Both the position numbers and the translations under genes were made by a program. From CAYOEV01 sp964403075 (GTDB lineage: Bacteria > Bacteroidota > Bacteroidia > Cytophagales > Cyclobacteriaceae): a DNA stretch of 15,713 nucleotides. The stretch lies in contig CAYOEV010000037.1 in the NCBI GenBank assembly GCA_964403075.1, positions 1-15,713 on the forward strand. The letters run 5' to 3'. The notes beneath the pieces are model-generated. The model was given only the letters and a program-made list of their open reading frames with translations. It was not told the origin of the DNA and did not search any database. How positions within the stretch are numbered: the stretch's first letter is position 1; each line of letters opens with the position of its first letter. Shown here in pieces: positions 1-6,838 of the stretch.

Positions 1-453
1 ATATAATCCCGATTCTTCGTCAGCCTTCATTATTTCTATTAAAAGCTTTCTTTGTTCTGCCTTAATCTTCTTTTTGTATTCGAGTACATCTTGGTACTTT
101 ATTCTCCTGTGCTTGCCTATTTTAGTATACTTAATTTCTCCTTTTTCCAAAAGTTTGATCAAGTGGGGTCTTGAGCAGCCCATCAGTTCTGCAGCTGCTT
201 GAGTGGTAATTTCAGTGGCAATTGGAACAATTGAAATTGGCTTTCCTTGACTTGTCTCCTTAAGAATTTTAGCTAGAAGCCTGAGCGCATGTAGGGGGAT
301 TTTGATTTTTTCTTTAGTCTCTTCAATTTCTATTTCAGGATAATCAGTGTGAATTTGCTCTAAAGTTGCAGCTAACGCATCATAGGATTCCATGGCAGCT
401 TTCTGCTCTTCTTTTGTCGGTCTTTTAGTTTCGCCTATGCTTTCCATGTTCAT
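1..453 (-). CDS. Excisionase-type HTH DNA-binding protein, probable antitoxin (3' end outside window)
   Basis: Open reading frame of 151 codons from the ATG at 453-451, still open at base 1, so the C-terminus is missing. A second in-frame ATG at 447-445 is an alternative start. Residues about 83-128 form a MerR/excisionase-like helix-turn-helix: TTQAAAELMGCSRPHLIKLL, then a GKHRRIKYQDVLEY wing/helix. The charged N-terminal half has no domain I recognise. Known of the family: proteins with this layout, ending in a Glu/Asp-rich tail close to ..LGLY.., are commonly encoded just upstream of a PIN-domain (VapC-like) ribonuclease toxin and act as its antitoxin and autorepressor. The visible end (ADEESGLY) fits that pattern. 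Inference: a toxin gene lies just beyond base 1. The gene is clearly more AT-rich than the genes to its right and is preceded by inverted repeats, which suggests acquired DNA. A plain excisionase-like regulator without a toxin partner is the alternative. Confidence 0.75.
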   Translation of the reverse strand, partial: MNMESIGETKRPTKEEQKAAMESYDALAATLEQIHTDYPEIEIEETKEKIKIPLHALRLLAKILKETSQGKPISIVPIATEITTQAAAELMGCSRPHLIKLLEKGEIKYTKIGKHRRIKYQDVLEYKKKIKAEQRKLLIEIMKADEESGLY

Positions 454-466
454 TAGTTTTGCTGCA

Positions 467-545
467 CAAATAAACGAAATATTCGAAACAGTGTTGCGTT
501 TATTTTGAATTAGTTTTTATTAAGTCCAACAACAAAATAAACGCA
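467..545. repeat. Inverted-repeat cluster upstream of the antitoxin-like gene (candidate operator)
   Basis: TGCGTTTATTTTG at 495-507 is repeated exactly, in inverted orientation, at 533-545 (13-bp arms, 25-bp spacer). A third, shorter copy, CAAATAAACG, lies at 467-476 and is inverted relative to the 495 copy. The cluster begins 14 bp upstream of the ATG at 453, where an autoregulatory operator of an antitoxin would be expected. Binding by the HTH protein is an inference; the repeats themselves are seen directly. Confidence 0.6.
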
Positions 546-681
546 TTGCGATTATCTTGCCTACTGACACTATTTATTAAGTAACTGATAATCAAGTTTA
601 TAGAAAAGTTTATCTGATAGCAAACGTTTGATTTGGCTGCTATTCCAGTGTAGAAAACTATGCTATACAATTTCACTCCCC

Positions 682-783
682 ACGCTTGCCGCCGACGATC
701 CTTTGCTGCTGGTCTATTCACGAAGTAATTCTTACGACGAAGTCATGGTGTTGAATCGGTTTCAAGGTGTAAATAACAGATAA
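682..783 (+). pseudogene. Remnant of the 3' part of a paralogous GH13 alpha-amylase gene
   Basis: Read in frame up to the TAA at 781-783, the fragment gives TLAADDPLLLVYSRSN, then SYDEVMVLNRFQG. This matches LLADDARMLLAYSRSN followed by AHDEVIAVFNRSQMG in the C-terminal domain of the intact amylase (nucleotides about 2683-2775). The DNA also aligns closely, for example TATTCA-CGAAGTAA against TATTCA-AGAAGTAA and an identical GACGAAGTCAT, with two codon-sized gaps. Nothing resembling the upstream catalytic domain precedes it and the frame ends soon after the match. It is therefore a decayed or truncated paralogue rather than a gene. It lies about 250 bp upstream of the intact copy, on the same strand, which suggests a former tandem pair. 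Confidence 0.75.
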
Positions 784-849
784 GAATATCAGCAAGCTGG
801 TAAAGGCTTTCCAACTACCGCCAGGAACGGCCAGTGCTCGAGTTAAGCT

Positions 850-984
850 TTAAATTTCTACCGGAAAACGGGTGTTCCCCGGGGCGAGTTGTATGGTGCT
901 CGGACCAATTTCCTCATCGGTCGAAAAAGCTGCCAGGCCAATAAATGCGTCTCGGTGCGGCAGGTGACCACGAACTAAACGGGA
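850..984 (-). pseudogene. Possible C-terminal gene remnant, unrecognised
   Basis: Minus-strand frame open from a TGA at 987-985 to a TAA at 852-850, giving about 44 residues with no start codon of its own. The sequence (SRLVRGHLPHRDAFIGLAAF, then STDEEIGPSTIQLAPGNT and RFPVEI) has the look of the end of a globular protein, with alternating hydrophobic residues and an ordinary ending. I do not recognise the family. It sits beside the amylase relic, so a second broken gene end is plausible, but a chance open frame cannot be excluded. Confidence 0.25.
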
Positions 985-1030
985 TCAAGGCACCCTTTCT
1001 TCAATTTACAGCTTCTGTGTATCTTGAAGC

Positions 1031-2911
1031 ATGAAATACATGGCCCTGTGTATCCTCGCGCTCATCGGTTGCTCCGGTCCAAAGCCATCGCAAGTGGATC
1101 AAATGCCCACTCCGTTTAATGAAGCACCGGCCTGGTCGCAGCAGGCCATCTGGTATCAGATCTTCGTAGAGCGCTTCCGAAACGGCGACTCTTCCAATGA
1201 CCCTACAGCCGCAGACATCGTGAATGGCCAGAGTGGCACCATTCCGGAAAGCTGGCACGTGACGCCGTGGACGCAGGACTGGTATCGGGAGGAAGAATAC
1301 ATGGCAGACATACCCGAGGAGATGGACTTTTACGGTAAAATTCAGATGCGCCGGTACGGGGGCGACCTGCAGGGGGTTCTGGACAAACTGGATTACCTGG
1401 AGGCACTCGGAGTCACTGCAGTTTATTTTAATCCGCTCAACGACAGTCCGTCTTTACATAAATACAACCCCACCCACTGGCGACACATCGACCATACGTT
1501 TGGCCCCGATCCTAAAGGCGACCTGAAGTTGATGGAACGGGAAACCGGTGATGCTCCGGATACCTGGCAATGGACTGCCGCCGATCAAATGTTCCTGGAT
1601 ATCATTAAGAAGCTTCATGAAAGGGGCATTCGGGTTATTCTGGATTACTCCTGGAACCATGTAGGCCATGACTTCTGGGCTGTTGAAGAGCTAAGGCAAA
1701 AGGGTAAGGAATCGAAATACGCCGATTGGTTTGCCATCAAAACGTACGACGATCCGTCTACCCCGGAAAATGAAACAGAGATTGAAGGTTGGTTTGGATC
1801 GAGGCTTATGCCGGTGGTGAAGGAGACCCTGGACGACGCGGAAGCCAAATGGCCTCATGAGGGCAACATGACCTCGGAGTCCATGAAAGTGCACATTTTT
1901 AATATCACCAGGAGATGGCTCGACCCCAATGCGGATGGCGATCCCTCCGATGGTGTAGACGGATTCCGGTTGGATGTAGCCGCCGAGGTAACGTTAGGAT
2001 TCTGGCGTGATTATCGAAAGGTAGTGAAGGACATCAACCCGGAAGCCTACCTGGTGGGTGAAATCTGGTGGGATGAATATCCGGATCAATTCATGGATCC
2101 TGCCCCCCTCATGAAAGGAGATATTTTTGATGCCGTGATGAATTACCGTTGGTATGTACTGGCAAGGGGTTTCTTTTCGCAGGGGGTACCGGTAAAAAAA
2201 CCGTCTGAGTTTGTGTCAGGCTGGGGAGAGTTATCGAAAGGATTGTCCAAAGAGGGCATGAGGGCCATGATGAATGTGACCTCTTCACATGATACACCCA
2301 GGTTGAGCACCTCTTTGTTCAACGATACACGTTACAAATACCGGGCTAAACTTAACGAGAATCCGGAATACAAGGTGCACAAACCGGATGCCCATACCTG
2401 GAAGGAAGTTCGCATGCTCTTGCTTCATCAGTTCTCATTTGTGGGTGCTCCTCACATTTGGAATGGAGACGAAATGGGCATGTGGGGTGCCGACGACCCC
2501 GACTGCCGGAAGCCGCTTTGGTGGGACGATTACCACTTTGAACCGGAAAGCGCCCAGGCTTTCGGCGAGCGGTCTTTGCCTCCCGATGAGGTAAAGACAG
2601 ATAATAGGCTATTGGCTTACTACCGAAAGCTGATTGAGATCAGAAAAACGAACCCGGTGTTGGTACATGGTGAGGTGGAATTTCTGCTGGCCGATGATGC
2701 GCGCATGCTGCTGGCCTATTCAAGAAGTAACGCTCACGACGAAGTCATCGCGGTGTTCAACCGGTCTCAAATGGGGCATGACGTACAAGTGCAAGCACAT
2801 GGTAAACGGTACGTAGACCTGCTGTCAGGAGAGGAACTGCGTGCAGAGGGGGAAGTGATCACGCTGCGCGTGGCACCCCTTGCGGGCAGGTGGCTGAAGC
2901 GAATGGATTAG
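1031..2911 (+). CDS. GH13 alpha-amylase family lipoprotein
   Basis: A 626-residue glycoside hydrolase, expected to cleave alpha-1,4-glucans or maltooligosaccharides outside or at the cell surface. The N-terminus is a lipoprotein signal: hydrophobic stretch, then LALIGC with the lipidated Cys at about residue 14. The (beta/alpha)8 barrel starts near residue 35 (IWYQIFVERFRNGD). The conserved GH13 regions are visible: region I ILDYSWNHVG (D205, H210), region II DGFRLDVAAE (nucleophile D315), region III VGEIWWDE (acid/base E344) and region IV NVTSSHDTPR (D421). All three catalytic carboxylates are present. A short C-terminal beta domain ends RWLKRMD. Region I has Ser where Val is usual, and region IV reads SSHD rather than NHD, so it is a divergent subfamily close to neopullulanase/cyclomaltodextrinase-like enzymes; exact specificity is not predictable. 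Met4 is an alternative start, but Met1 gives the better signal. No sugar-uptake genes flank it; its relic paralogue lies upstream. Confidence 0.9.
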   Translation: MKYMALCILALIGCSGPKPSQVDQMPTPFNEAPAWSQQAIWYQIFVERFRNGDSSNDPTAADIVNGQSGTIPESWHVTPWTQDWYREEEYMADIPEEMDFYGKIQMRRYGGDLQGVLDKLDYLEALGVTAVYFNPLNDSPSLHKYNPTHWRHIDHTFGPDPKGDLKLMERETGDAPDTWQWTAADQMFLDIIKKLHERGIRVILDYSWNHVGHDFWAVEELRQKGKESKYADWFAIKTYDDPSTPENETEIEGWFGSRLMPVVKETLDDAEAKWPHEGNMTSESMKVHIFNITRRWLDPNADGDPSDGVDGFRLDVAAEVTLGFWRDYRKVVKDINPEAYLVGEIWWDEYPDQFMDPAPLMKGDIFDAVMNYRWYVLARGFFSQGVPVKKPSEFVSGWGELSKGLSKEGMRAMMNVTSSHDTPRLSTSLFNDTRYKYRAKLNENPEYKVHKPDAHTWKEVRMLLLHQFSFVGAPHIWNGDEMGMWGADDPDCRKPLWWDDYHFEPESAQAFGERSLPPDEVKTDNRLLAYYRKLIEIRKTNPVLVHGEVEFLLADDARMLLAYSRSNAHDEVIAVFNRSQMGHDVQVQAHGKRYVDLLSGEELRAEGEVITLRVAPLAGRWLKRMD

Positions 2912-2967
2912 TTGGTTCAATTGCGTTTAGTGATGGCCGAGTAAGTAATGTCTCGTGGTGGATCACA

Positions 2968-3004
2968 CCATAGCCCAGCCACCTTGTGGGTGGCGTACCT
3001 ATGG
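2968..3004. terminator. Hairpin between convergent amylase and receptor genes
   Basis: CCATAG (2968-2973) pairs with CTATGG (2999-3004), and inside it GCCACC (2978-2983) pairs with GGTGGC (2989-2994), around a 5-nt loop with a 4x4 internal loop. It lies in the 94-bp gap between the two convergent stop codons and abuts the receptor stop. A short A-run follows on the plus strand but there is no strong T-tract, so a bidirectional terminator or 3' end stabiliser is plausible rather than certain. Confidence 0.4.
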
Positions 3005-3005
3005 C

Positions 3006-5429
3006 TTAAAAATCGCCTCCTTCGAAATCTCCTTGATATTCGCCGTTTTTACGGCCGCGTTCCTTGCGTTGGTTCAGGCGATAAGTGAAAGAAAGTTGTG
3101 CCGCCCGTGTGCGCCATTGAAATTCACTTTCCTGAAAAGACTGCTCATTAAAGGTTTCGCTCCTCCAGATTCTGGAATTGAACAGGTCGCTGATGTTGAA
3201 AGCAATGGTGCCGTTGCCATCCAATACATCTCTGGTAATGCCAATGTCTACCGATGTGACCGACAGGCTTTTTCCCTGCACCGTGTTTTGTGGCGCGCGG
3301 TAGTTCACATTGATTTGCGCATCAAACCACTTATTGAATTTGAAATTATTGCTCAACCGGGTGGTTAACGAATTGGCAGTGGCGGAGCTAAACGTAGTGC
3401 TGTCGTTGCCGAAGGTGACACTGCCACCGGAAGTAACCGATCGGAAAATATTTACGTTGCCATTCACACGGTACCATTTGGTGGGCTCCAACGCCACATT
3501 AAATTCCAGACCGTAGGCATCTTCGCGTGTCAGGTTAAAGGGTCGTGTCACGGTTACATCACCTTCGGTAATTCGAATGCGCTGGTACACGCCATCAGAA
3601 TGGCGGTGGTAAAGGCCGGAATAGATGGAGGTTTTGTTGTTATTGTACAAATGGCCCAATTCGTAGCTGTCGGTAAATACCGGCTGCAGTCCGGGATTGC
3701 CAGCCCAGAAATTTCGGCTGTCGGTGATGGACAAGAAAGGATTGAGAAAACGACCTCCGGGCCTGCGTACCCTTCTGCTGTAGCTCAGCTGGATGGAGTT
3801 TTGCTGGTCCAGGTTGTAGGTCAGGAAAGCGGAGGGGAAAAAATTATTGTAATACTGCTCGCTCCTTTCGTCTGTGTTTTTCAGTACGGTGTTGAGGTCA
3901 GTCAGCTCCCAACGTGTACCGATTTGCCAGGACAAGTCACCCCACTTGTTGCTGAGGATGGCGTAGCCGGCATATACGATCTCGCGGTATTCAAATTCAT
4001 TGGTGAAGCCTGAGTCAACCACAAATACTTCCGGCGCAATTTCATTCTCTACGATATAGTCGTTGCCCACCAATCGGTCGGTGATGCGAAAGCCCGTTTC
4101 AAATTTGGCATTTGTACTGAGCGGGCGGATGTAATCGCCCTGAATCAACCACCTTTCTTCCAGCTCGTCATTCAAAGAGCGCTGGTTGATCACCTCTTCC
4201 TGTGCATCGCCAAAAGCACCGCTGGTTTCCACCTGATCGCCATCTTCCACTTCGTTGTTGTTTTGGTATTGCACATCGAAGGTTAGCTTGTGGCCCTTCC
4301 CGACAAAGTTGCGGGTGAAGTTGACCGCATATTCCAGATTTTCATCTGCTTCTACTTCATCTTCTTTTCGGATGGTGAGGGAATCCGGGTCCGTGCCAGT
4401 CGGAGGAAAGAAGTCCCGGTAGGTGATGCGGTATTTATTGAGCTCGTCGCTGTATCTATACAGGAGGGAGGTAGTAATGGTCGTTTTGTCGTTGATGTAG
4501 AAATCTGCACCGAATCGTCCGCTGTAGTTGAGCCCCCCACGGTCGTGGGTGCGGTCTCTTTCGGTAATTTGTTCAATGGTCGGTCGACCAAATTCCTGGT
4601 AAGAACCACCACTGCCCGGGTTTCTTCGGTAATTCATGCCCAGGTTGGTGAAAAAATTTACCCATTTCCGTTTAAAATTCATGTTTACAGACCCGCCGTG
4701 GTTGTCGGGGATGCCTGTATTGAGCTGGAAGCTACCATTTACACCCTGTCGGGAATCCTTTCGCAACACAATATTGATGATGCCTGCCAGGCCCTCCGCG
4801 TCATAGCGGGCCGAAGGGTTGGTGATGACTTCTACCCGTTCGATCAGGTTGCCATTCAGTTGCCGGAGCGCATCGTTACTCGAGAGGCCTACCAGACCTG
4901 AGGGTTTACCATCTATAAGTATGCGTACATTGTCGCTGCCTCTGAGCGAAACATTGCCTTCGACGTCTACCTGTACCGACGGCAGGTTGTCCAAAATGTC
5001 TGTGGCCGATCCACCGAGGTTGCTGAGGTCTTTGCCGATGTTGAATACTTTTTTGTCCAGTTGCAATTCCATCTGGGTGCGCTCACCCTCTACCACCAGT
5101 TCGTCCAGTTCCTGGGTGTCCACATTCAGTGCAATATTTCCCAGGTTGGTATTACCGCTCACCACCACGTTAGTAAGTTCCCTGGCGGCATAGGCGACGA
5201 ATTCAATACGTACGGTGTAGGTGCCTGCGTCTACCGGAATGCTAAAATTTCCGTTGGCATCCGAAAGCCCTCCAGTGATCAGTTGATCACCTGAAAAAAT
5301 AGAAATGGTGGCAAACTCTACCGGTTCCTTCGATTCGGCGTCCAACAGCTGCCCTGAAAGTGCATTTTTCTGTGCCAATGCATGCAGTGAAAAGACAAAA
5401 AAGAGGATGTAAAGAATGGTTTTGAACAT
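3006..5429 (-). CDS. TonB-dependent-receptor-like outer membrane protein (CarboxypepD_reg-like + plug + OMP beta-barrel)
   Basis: An 807-residue outer membrane protein read from the ATG at 5429-5427. The frame stays open 47 codons further upstream to an ATG at 5570, but only the internal Met gives a signal peptide (MFKTILYILFFVFSLHALAQ), so it is preferred. Residues about 22-100 are a carboxypeptidase-regulatory-like Ig fold (LSGQLLDAESKEPVEFATIS, then DANGNFSIPVDAGTYTVRIE). A plug-like domain follows at about 115-220 (LPSVQVDVEGNVSLRGSDNV, then IERVEVITNPSARYDAEGLA and GIINIVL). The rest is a large beta-barrel of the OMP_b-brl_3 kind, ending in a charged tail (RKERGRKNGEYQGDF). Members are annotated as TonB-dependent receptors and thought to move bulky ligands; the ligand here is unknown. 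There is no SusD partner, so it is not a standard polysaccharide-utilisation pair. It stands alone, convergent with the amylase. Confidence 0.88.
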   Translation of the reverse strand: MFKTILYILFFVFSLHALAQKNALSGQLLDAESKEPVEFATISIFSGDQLITGGLSDANGNFSIPVDAGTYTVRIEFVAYAARELTNVVVSGNTNLGNIALNVDTQELDELVVEGERTQMELQLDKKVFNIGKDLSNLGGSATDILDNLPSVQVDVEGNVSLRGSDNVRILIDGKPSGLVGLSSNDALRQLNGNLIERVEVITNPSARYDAEGLAGIINIVLRKDSRQGVNGSFQLNTGIPDNHGGSVNMNFKRKWVNFFTNLGMNYRRNPGSGGSYQEFGRPTIEQITERDRTHDRGGLNYSGRFGADFYINDKTTITTSLLYRYSDELNKYRITYRDFFPPTGTDPDSLTIRKEDEVEADENLEYAVNFTRNFVGKGHKLTFDVQYQNNNEVEDGDQVETSGAFGDAQEEVINQRSLNDELEERWLIQGDYIRPLSTNAKFETGFRITDRLVGNDYIVENEIAPEVFVVDSGFTNEFEYREIVYAGYAILSNKWGDLSWQIGTRWELTDLNTVLKNTDERSEQYYNNFFPSAFLTYNLDQQNSIQLSYSRRVRRPGGRFLNPFLSITDSRNFWAGNPGLQPVFTDSYELGHLYNNNKTSIYSGLYHRHSDGVYQRIRITEGDVTVTRPFNLTREDAYGLEFNVALEPTKWYRVNGNVNIFRSVTSGGSVTFGNDSTTFSSATANSLTTRLSNNFKFNKWFDAQINVNYRAPQNTVQGKSLSVTSVDIGITRDVLDGNGTIAFNISDLFNSRIWRSETFNEQSFQESEFQWRTRAAQLSFTYRLNQRKERGRKNGEYQGDFEGGDF

Positions 5430-5672
5430 CTTTCTCAAGGTTATGTAGAACGCACATTCACGCAGAGTAAACAAAATTCGTCTTAAAAAGTTCTTTTTAC
5501 AGAAAATGGATGTCTTGAGACAATGTGAATTTACAGCAACGGTAACTGCTTGGGATAAGGGGCAGATCAAGATTAAATTTGAAATTTCATTCGACGTGGC
5601 GGGTGCGCACTTTTCAGTCAGCTACCGTCAAGTTTTTACAGATGGAACGGGGGAGTTGTTTCGATGTGAGAT

Positions 5673-6051
5673 TTAATGAATGCCTGTGCTTGCCAATCGC
5701 TCGAAGATGCAGTCTATCGGTGGACATACGCCAGTCGGCAGAATAGACTTTTGTGGTAAGCAACCACGCGCACACGCTTCATCCGTAGAAGGCCCAAAAT
5801 GCACGGATTTAAGCAATTTATCAACTATTTCAATGTTTTCATCCCACGACGGACACAATGAAAGATGGAAATCCGTGATTGTCAGAAATGCGCAGGAAAT
5901 GGTGCACTTGTGGCGTGAATAGACCATTGTGGGTAATAGTAAAACTATCCATATCACAATAAATATGATGACTTGTGCGGATGACGGGCAGTCTTATTTT
6001 CCCTGCTATTAATTGTTGGTATACGCGTTCATGGACAGGACTGCACACCAT
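5673..6051 (-). pseudogene. Possible frameshifted small gene, unrecognised
   Basis: Two overlapping minus-strand frames, 6051-5839 (70 codons from ATG) and 5957-5673 (94 codons from ATG), could join into one protein of about 125 residues if a frameshift lies near 5845-5855. The junction would read ...FPSFIVSV, then DENIEIVDKLLKSVHFGPST. The upstream part is polar with several His; the downstream part has an amphipathic segment (NIEIVDKLLKSV) and four Cys. I do not recognise either part, and there is no obvious ribosome site. A decayed gene is a tentative reading; chance overlap of open frames is the alternative. Confidence 0.22.
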
Positions 6052-6191
6052 AAATCATGGTTTTACATTAAATAGGCCGAACAAGCTGCTTCCTGTCATC
6101 TGCCTATGATACTGAATGAGTGAGGTTTGTCGCATGCGTGTAGAAGTAAATCATGGGTCATTGATGGCTTGAAAGAAGAAACATTCGGTCA

Positions 6192-6220
6192 TATTTATAA
6201 TAGTATAGCTATTATAAATA
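6192..6220. repeat. 12-bp-arm palindrome with 5-nt loop
   Basis: TATTTATAATAG (6192-6203) and CTATTATAAATA (6209-6220) are exact inverted copies around TATAG. The element is entirely A/T except for the central G and C bases, and lies about 60 bp upstream of the small membrane protein start at 6282. It could be an operator, or part of a promoter or terminator region. It lacks the G/C-rich stem of an intrinsic terminator, so a protein-binding site seems more likely. The role is inferred only from position and symmetry. Confidence 0.6.
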
Positions 6221-6281
6221 AGTAAATGACTATTACTTTTACGTCACTGAAATCTTTGTGCAACCCTAATGAAGTGATACA

Positions 6282-6437
6282 ATGGAATGGTTAATGGATG
6301 TACCTGTGCTGTACTCTTTTGTATTTTTCGCGGTTGTTATGGCCGTAAACATATGGTTCGGCGTGCGTCACCCACAGGTGGAGCAGGAAATGAAAAAATC
6401 TTTTGAGGAGGCGCAAGAGCACCTTTACATCGATTGA
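6282..6437 (+). CDS. Small single-span membrane protein (51 aa)
   Basis: ATG at 6282-6284, TGA at 6435-6437. The protein begins MEWLMDVP, continues with a hydrophobic span at residues about 9-27 (VLYSFVFFAVVMAVNIWFGV), then a charged, probably helical cytoplasmic tail (HPQVEQEMKKSFEEAQEH, ending LYID). The sharp division into one hydrophobic and one amphipathic charged segment, without stop codons or odd residues, is unlike a random frame and supports a real gene. A Bacteroidota -7-like element, AATCTTTG (one mismatch to TAnnTTTG), ends near 6258, about 24 bp upstream of the ATG. No family is recognised. It is convergent with the export operon whose last gene ends at 6494, so it is not part of that transcript. 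Possible roles such as an accessory subunit of a membrane complex are guesses. Confidence 0.6.
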   Translation: MEWLMDVPVLYSFVFFAVVMAVNIWFGVRHPQVEQEMKKSFEEAQEHLYID

Positions 6438-6493
6438 GGGCAGCGCATACAATGAACCTAATGGGTTAGGGGCGTCGTTCCGCTCATTTGTTA

Positions 6494-6838
6494 TCAGGAA
6501 GCCTGATCATCAGCCTCAGTTTCTCTTTGCGGTTGTGTCATTTCCTTCAATAGCGCTGTCTGCTTCCAGTCCATGTGCACAATCGGCACGGAATAAAGAG
6601 TAAGTAGATTTTCAGGGTAGAGGCGTCGGAGTTCCTTATCAATGAGTTCAAACAGGTTGGCCCGGGTTTTACCCACCAGCAGCCAGCGTTTTTTATTTAC
6701 AATTGTACTATCCGTAGACAAGGTCCGCTGGTTCACCGATCGAATGATGCCATCGACCAGGAGCTTTTCCAGGAGCAGCAGGTCACTTATTTCTTCGGCC
6801 ATCGCTTTTTTTGCGGTAATGATGTGGACGAGAATCAT
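6494..6838 (-). CDS. CutA-like protein (divergent, GlnB-like fold), last gene of export operon
   Basis: A 114-residue protein resembling CutA1, a small trimeric ferredoxin-like-fold protein linked to divalent-metal tolerance. Similarity is strongest from about residue 50: KRWLLVGKTRANLFELIDKE corresponds to the CutA stretch 'e..lliKT....eal...i', followed by LYPENLLTLYSVPIVHMDWK, corresponding to 'HPYe.Pei..lpi..g...yl.w'. The start (MILVHIITAKKAMAEEISDL) fits the first beta strand and helix. The usual ACVN-type segment and the HPYE motif are altered, so it is a divergent member and metal binding cannot be assumed. Its ATG overlaps the stop of the TolC-like gene by four bases (ATGA), implying translational coupling and a function tied to the exporter. 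The stop lies in a small TCAGG-aag-CCTGA stem (6494-6506), too weak to call a terminator. Confidence 0.6.
   Translation of the reverse strand: MILVHIITAKKAMAEEISDLLLLEKLLVDGIIRSVNQRTLSTDSTIVNKKRWLLVGKTRANLFELIDKELRRLYPENLLTLYSVPIVHMDWKQTALLKEMTQPQRETEADDQAS

Larger units (their letters stand above)
454..1030. other. Gene-poor stretch between antitoxin-like gene and amylase
   Basis: This stretch holds the inverted-repeat cluster at 467-545, an AT-rich tract to about 660 without a convincing gene, the relic of an alpha-amylase 3' end at 682-783, and a short minus-strand open stretch at 850-984 that could be another gene remnant. Composition changes from AT-rich to balanced at roughly 660-680, immediately before the amylase relic. 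This suggests that the AT-rich segment was inserted into, or recombined with, an older amylase-type locus. No clear promoter for the downstream amylase could be picked out in the last 50 bases. Confidence 0.55.
5430..6281. other. Long intergenic region with remnant-like ORF and palindrome
   Basis: About 850 bases without a gene I can defend. It contains the leader of the receptor gene (5430-5570, minus), overlapping short minus-strand frames at 5673-6051 that could be one frame-broken gene, and a 12-bp-arm palindrome at 6192-6220 upstream of the small membrane protein gene. Plus-strand frames here, such as 5680-5922, lack family features and overlap the minus frames. No repeat units, RNA gene folds or insertion-sequence ends were apparent by eye. 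Confidence 0.5.

Noticed and set aside
500..721. Minus-strand 73-codon frame
   Set aside because: It overlaps the inverted repeats and the amylase relic, has no family features, and its polar-hydrophobic pattern looks random.
1001..1406. Minus-strand frames inside the amylase start
   Set aside because: They lie antisense to a strongly supported GH13 gene and have the composition of shadow frames.
2956..2970. TGGTG-gatca-CACCA mini hairpin
   Set aside because: A 5-bp stem that competes with the better hairpin at 2968-3004 and is within chance expectation.
3006..3020. GGDF at the receptor C-terminus as a diguanylate cyclase signature
   Set aside because: It is the last four residues of an outer-membrane barrel tail, with no GGDEF domain around it.
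4290..4901. Plus-strand 203-codon frame
   Set aside because: It is entirely antisense to the receptor gene, whose domains and length are convincing; the translation has no recognisable motif.
5430..5570. N-terminal extension of the receptor to the ATG at 5570
   Set aside because: The extension would bury the signal peptide that starts at the internal ATG at 5429, so it is treated as untranslated leader.
5680..5922. Plus-strand 80-codon frame
   Set aside because: It has no ribosome site or family features, and it overlaps the slightly better minus-strand candidate.
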